NCBI RefSeq assembly: GCF_052857255.1
Contig: NC_135506.1
Coordinates: 74,413,056-74,477,055, forward strand
Length of the DNA stretch: 64,000 nt
Direction of reading: 5' to 3'
Origin: Amblyomma americanum
Taxonomy: Eukaryota; Arthropoda; Arachnida; Ixodida; Ixodidae
The notes beneath the pieces were generated by a model that ran no database searches, was not told the origin of the DNA, and saw nothing but the letters and a program-made list of their open reading frames with translations. The position numbers and the translations under genes were made by a program. Shown one piece after another: positions 60,326 through 64,000 of this stretch; the stretch's first letter is position 1, and every line of letters begins with the position of its first letter.

Positions 60326-61129
60326 AGCGGTGAAAATTATTGATGGAAAAGAATTAAATGGTTATGTCCCTTGTCTCGTGTCAGTAAACCTTTCTCTGCA
60401 TGATTACGCCGTTCTCTTAAAATAAATATGCAAAAGTTTGATTGTGTTAGTGTGTGAAGAGATCTTACTGTGGGGAACATTAGGTTGATCAATTGGAATA
60501 GCACCGGACATCGAGAGAGCACCTGGACGTTAAGAAGTAAATTAATAAAAATAAAAATAATACAATACAGACAATAAAACAGAAAATAAATGAAAATACA
60601 GAGGGGATAATCAATATTAAAGTAAAACAAAAAGAAATAATGAAAACGCAAGAGTAATAATAAAAATGAAATAAAAATATTGTGAGCACTTTATGCGCTT
60701 TCGTCGTCGTCGCCTCTCTGGCTGCGACTTCATCCTCTTTAAATGCACTGTACATCCCATCGTCATCGCTTGGTGCTGTTCGCTGGGAGCACGTATTTGC
60801 CAGCGGGCTGGAATAAACGTCTCCCTTGAAGTCTTCTCTTAAATATAAACAGCTAGTGTACTGGTGTAGTGGAGAAAAAATGCGTTCTAGAAAGTGTTAC
60901 ATGCTTTCGCATTCCTCCATGTAAGCAAAGAAGTTTCCTTCAATTTTTTCGGAGTCTTTCAATGCGGCAACTCTTAGTCCCTTTCTTCTTTCACTCCCTT
61001 CTTTATCCCACTCAGTAAATAGTTTGAGTATATTACTTTTCCTCCTTACCTCTCTTCCTCTGCCCTCACCCTTTTCATTTAATTTTTTCCTTTGCCTGCT
61101 ATTATTTATTTTCGCTGCCCCAGCTCAGG
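60326..61129. other. AT-rich duplicated sequence, copy 2
   Basis: Counterpart of 21181-21976, with the plus-oriented LINE B 3'-UTR fragment at about 61040-61129. No gene. Confidence 0.45.
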
Positions 61130-64000
61130 TGGTGGCGGTGCTTTTTTATTAAAATAATAATAAATAGGAAGGATAAGATTTTTGCTAGCCCCGGCATCTG
61201 CCATCGATACTGAGGCACCTGAGCTGGGGCAGCGGAAATAAAGGATACCAGGCAGAATGAAGAAATGAAATGAATGAGTTTAGGGGACAGGAAGAGGGGA
61301 TGGGGTAGAATAATATGTACAAACTTTTTACACAATAAGAAATGTGTCCAGGTTGTGCGCGTGATTAGCTCATTTTAGTGGAATTAAATCAGACACGCGC
61401 ACAGCACTGTGTTGGTTACAACTGGAGTGGGGCGTCCAGTTATTAATCGTTCAACGTAGAACTCGCGGAGCGTTCGGTCACTGCGTGTAACCACCCGACG
61501 GAAAACAGACGGGACGTCAAGCCCGTGTGTTCGAGGAATGCATAGAGGTTCACCGATGTTCGCTCACGAGTGCGCGCACTGCCCTGCGGCCACAATAGCG
61601 TCTTGATGGAGTCTGGTAGTATGCCCTGCGCCATATAGGCCGCGAGCATATCGCGACGAACATCAGGGAACGCGGCACAGTGACGGAGCAGGTGTTCTAG
61701 TGTTTCCACTGCACCGCATCTGTCACACACATCACTCGTCGCGATTCTGTGATGCACCCGTCATTCCCCGGGCCAAACGCAGCCAATGCGCGAGCGGAGG
61801 ATCATTGCACGTTATGACCGTGTAAGTGCGCGACAGCCGGTGACACTGTCGATGCGCTCACCTCATGTGATGCGTGGGTCGGGGTGCTGCTTTCGGAGAT
61901 GGTCGCGGATGGCCGCACGCACGTCCTCCATCCCAAGGGGCAGATCGCTGACAGACAGTTGGTGTGCAGCAGTCGCGAGATCGTCAGCTTCCTCGTTGCC
62001 GGCGATGCCGCAGTGACCGGGCACCCACTGTGTACGCACGGCGCATCCTCTCTGCGCGAGGCGCTCGATGCGCGAGCGAATTTCCCGCCCTAGTGGGGTA
62101 CCGCGGCCGTTAGATGGTAGGTGGCTGAGGGCGGCGCGGGAGTCGCAAAGCAGAGCACTCCTGGGCGGCGGAGGGCCGAGGGTGAGCAGCAGGTCCAGCC
62201 CGAGCCGGATCCCCATCAGCACCGCCGTGGTAGAGGAGCCCAGAAAGGTTGCGTGTTCCTGCCTGTGCAGTCGCAGGGCGGGGATGGCAGTCGCGGCTGC
62301 AAGGGACCAGCTGTCACGGGCCACTCAGCAGTCGGTGCACACAAGGAGATGGTCCTGGAGCTCCTCGTGTATGACGGCTCTGGCCATCTGCTGGACAGCA
62401 CCGAGGGGTGTTCTCCGCTTTCCCGCGATGCCGACGATCTCTCGCAGTACCTCCGAGGCAGTAGGCCAGGGCTCGCAGGAGCCCTTGGGGGGTGGACCTT
62501 GTGTCAAATGCTCATACTCGAGCAGCGCCGCGCCCATTCGTGAGTGCGGGTGCGAGCGCATACGCTGCAGCAGCGAGCCGCCGTCCGGTGCGCGGTGAAG
62601 CCGGTCGATGTGATTCAGTGCCCGGCGCGCTGCTTGGAGCTCAAGTGGCCACGCTCCTGCTTCGGCCAACGTTGTGGCGCACCGCGAGCTTTTGGGTAGG
62701 CCTAGGCATACGCGCAGGGACTTGCGGTGCTGGAGCTCGAGTTTATTACGGCACGGCTTGCGCACCGTGACGAGCTTCAGCGCATAGAGCACCGCCCTCA
62801 AAGCTGCGGCATTGTATAGCCGACGTGCGGCTTGCTGGGAGATGCCCTGGCCTCGAGCGGTGAGCTTGTGCACAGCGGCGGTGATCCTCTTCATTCTGCA
62901 GACAGGCCTTGGTCGCCGCGGGACGGAAGGAAAGGCGCCACTCGATGTTAAGGCCAAGGTACCGCACCGATTTACGCCAAGGAATCCGAGTCCCGTCCAG
63001 TAACAGTGGCGCAAGGTGCGCGCGCGAGCGCGAAACGCAGGCCATGATCACCGATTTGCCCGCGCTCAGCGACAGACCAAGGGCACGCAAGCTGGCATCG
63101 ATTGCGATCATGGCTCCCTGAAGGCACCCCCGTTTGCGGAACGCCTGGTGGTCCCCGGCACCACAGAGCTATGTCGTCTGCATATATGGACATGTACACA
63201 TGCTGTCGGCCGCTCGTGGGGAGGCAGGCCGGCACCACCGACATGGCCACAATAAACAGAAATGGTGATAATACCGAGCCCTGCGGCACGCACATTGCCA
63301 ACGGACGAGGCTTGGAGAGCTTACTCCCTACTCGTATGCACATGGTGCGCCCTCTCAGGAAGCTATGAACGTATCGCAAAAGGCGCCCACTCACATCGAC
63401 CCCCTCAAGCACGGCGAGAATTGGGGCGCGGTGAACGTTCTCAAAATACGCCCGAGACGTCCAGTAGTAGCAGCAGCGCAACCTTGCCTGCCGCCCTGGC
63501 ATGCTCCAGTGCTGTAACAACGTCCGATATAGAATCAGCCGTGCACCGCATCCCACGGATACCCGTCAAACAAATCAGCCTCCGCATCCCGCTCGTTCAG
63601 ACGCTGCAACGTCATATGCTCCATGAGCTTACCTGCCTCCGATGTTAATGTCACTGGCCGGTATCCGCTCAGCTCCGTAGGTGGGCGCCCTGCCTTTCGG
63701 ATTGGACAAACGACCGCGGTTCGCCAATCCTCCGGTAGCTCCCCGCGTTCCCACACCAGTTTGATCTGCTGCAGGAGGATATGTCGTGTCTGCGCATTCA
63801 GGCTTCGCAGCATCTGGTATGTCACCCCGTCCGGTTCGGGTGCCGAGCGGCGGCGACAGCGCTGCAGCGCATTGTTCAGTTCCGCCGCAGTGAACGAACC
63901 TTGGACCTTCCGAGGTGTCGGGCGAGGAACTGGCGTCGCTTCTGGGGCTCTGAGGAACTGTGTTAGCTGCGTTTTTCGCGGCTGAGCGGCGCGAACCGAT
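61130..64000 (-). mobile_element. LINE B3, continues beyond window
   Basis: The same insertion as B1. The 3' tail and UTR (61130-61440) are followed by ORF2 text to the window edge. No LINE A insertion and no internal deletion are seen. Confidence 0.9.
61443..63985 (-). pseudogene. LINE B3 ORF2: RT and RNase H, broken
   Basis: From the 5' side: an APEPDGVTY-like start near 63860 and LLQQIKLVWERGELPEDW (63825-63535). A shift leads to GVSGRLL-like text and CVPQGSVLSPFLF with MSIYADDIALW in 63556-62972. The frame 63014-62325 follows with a stop inside the RNase H start (VCTDC), then 62324-61863. The RNase H Glu is Val here (GTG, 62220-62222). The zinc motif CDRCGAVETLEHLLRHC is at 61757-61690. 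Several frameshifts and at least one stop; inactive. Confidence 0.82.

Overview
This window looks like repeat-dense nuclear DNA from a hard tick (Ixodidae). The clues are many copies of a tRNA-derived SINE that looks like the ixodid Ruka family, several related RNase H-bearing LINE families, a Penelope-like element, a PIF/Harbinger transposon and (TA)n microsatellites. I cannot name the genus. I found no conserved host gene, no rRNA or functional tRNA gene, and no CRISPR array. Nearly every long reading frame belongs to a mobile element, and most are broken.

The main structure is a large direct segmental duplication. Copy 1 lies in 790-2346, 13580-22785 and 28386-30288. Copy 2 is one block at 46392-64000 and runs off the window. 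Copy 1 has taken two big insertions that copy 2 lacks. LINE C (2347-13579, minus) has a 12-bp target duplication and carries a nested 5.6-kb Harbinger element (3434-9015, TTA duplication). LINE A (22786-28385, plus) has a 9-bp duplication and sits inside an older LINE B. Copy 2 in turn has its own LINE B2 (55748-58420) and SINE (53409-53752), and copy 1 has a private SINE (17577-17889). The duplicates therefore serve as each other's empty sites.

Layout: 1-785 is the 5' end of LINE D. 790-1583 is an Arg-rich gene-like repeat. 1583-1957 is a (TA)n tract with a foldback element. 2347-13579 is LINE C with Harbinger. 13580-22785 is duplicated SINE and LINE debris. 22786-28385 is LINE A. 28386-30560 is the rest of LINE B1. 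30600-45700 is single-copy sequence with LINE fragments, a Penelope-like RT, SINE clusters, inverted 420-bp repeats and small tandem arrays. 45690-47208 is the Arg-rich unit. 47209-49668 is a (TA)n-flanked palindrome with 1.05-kb arms. 49668-64000 is the rest of copy 2 with LINE B2 and LINE B3.

The most unusual signal is the foldback element within (TA)n tracts. It exists as a 2.1-kb palindrome in copy 2 and as a 152-bp, almost perfect palindrome at the matching site of copy 1. Its asymmetric end lies on opposite sides in the two copies, and next to the long palindrome the flanking host sequence is itself duplicated in inverse orientation.
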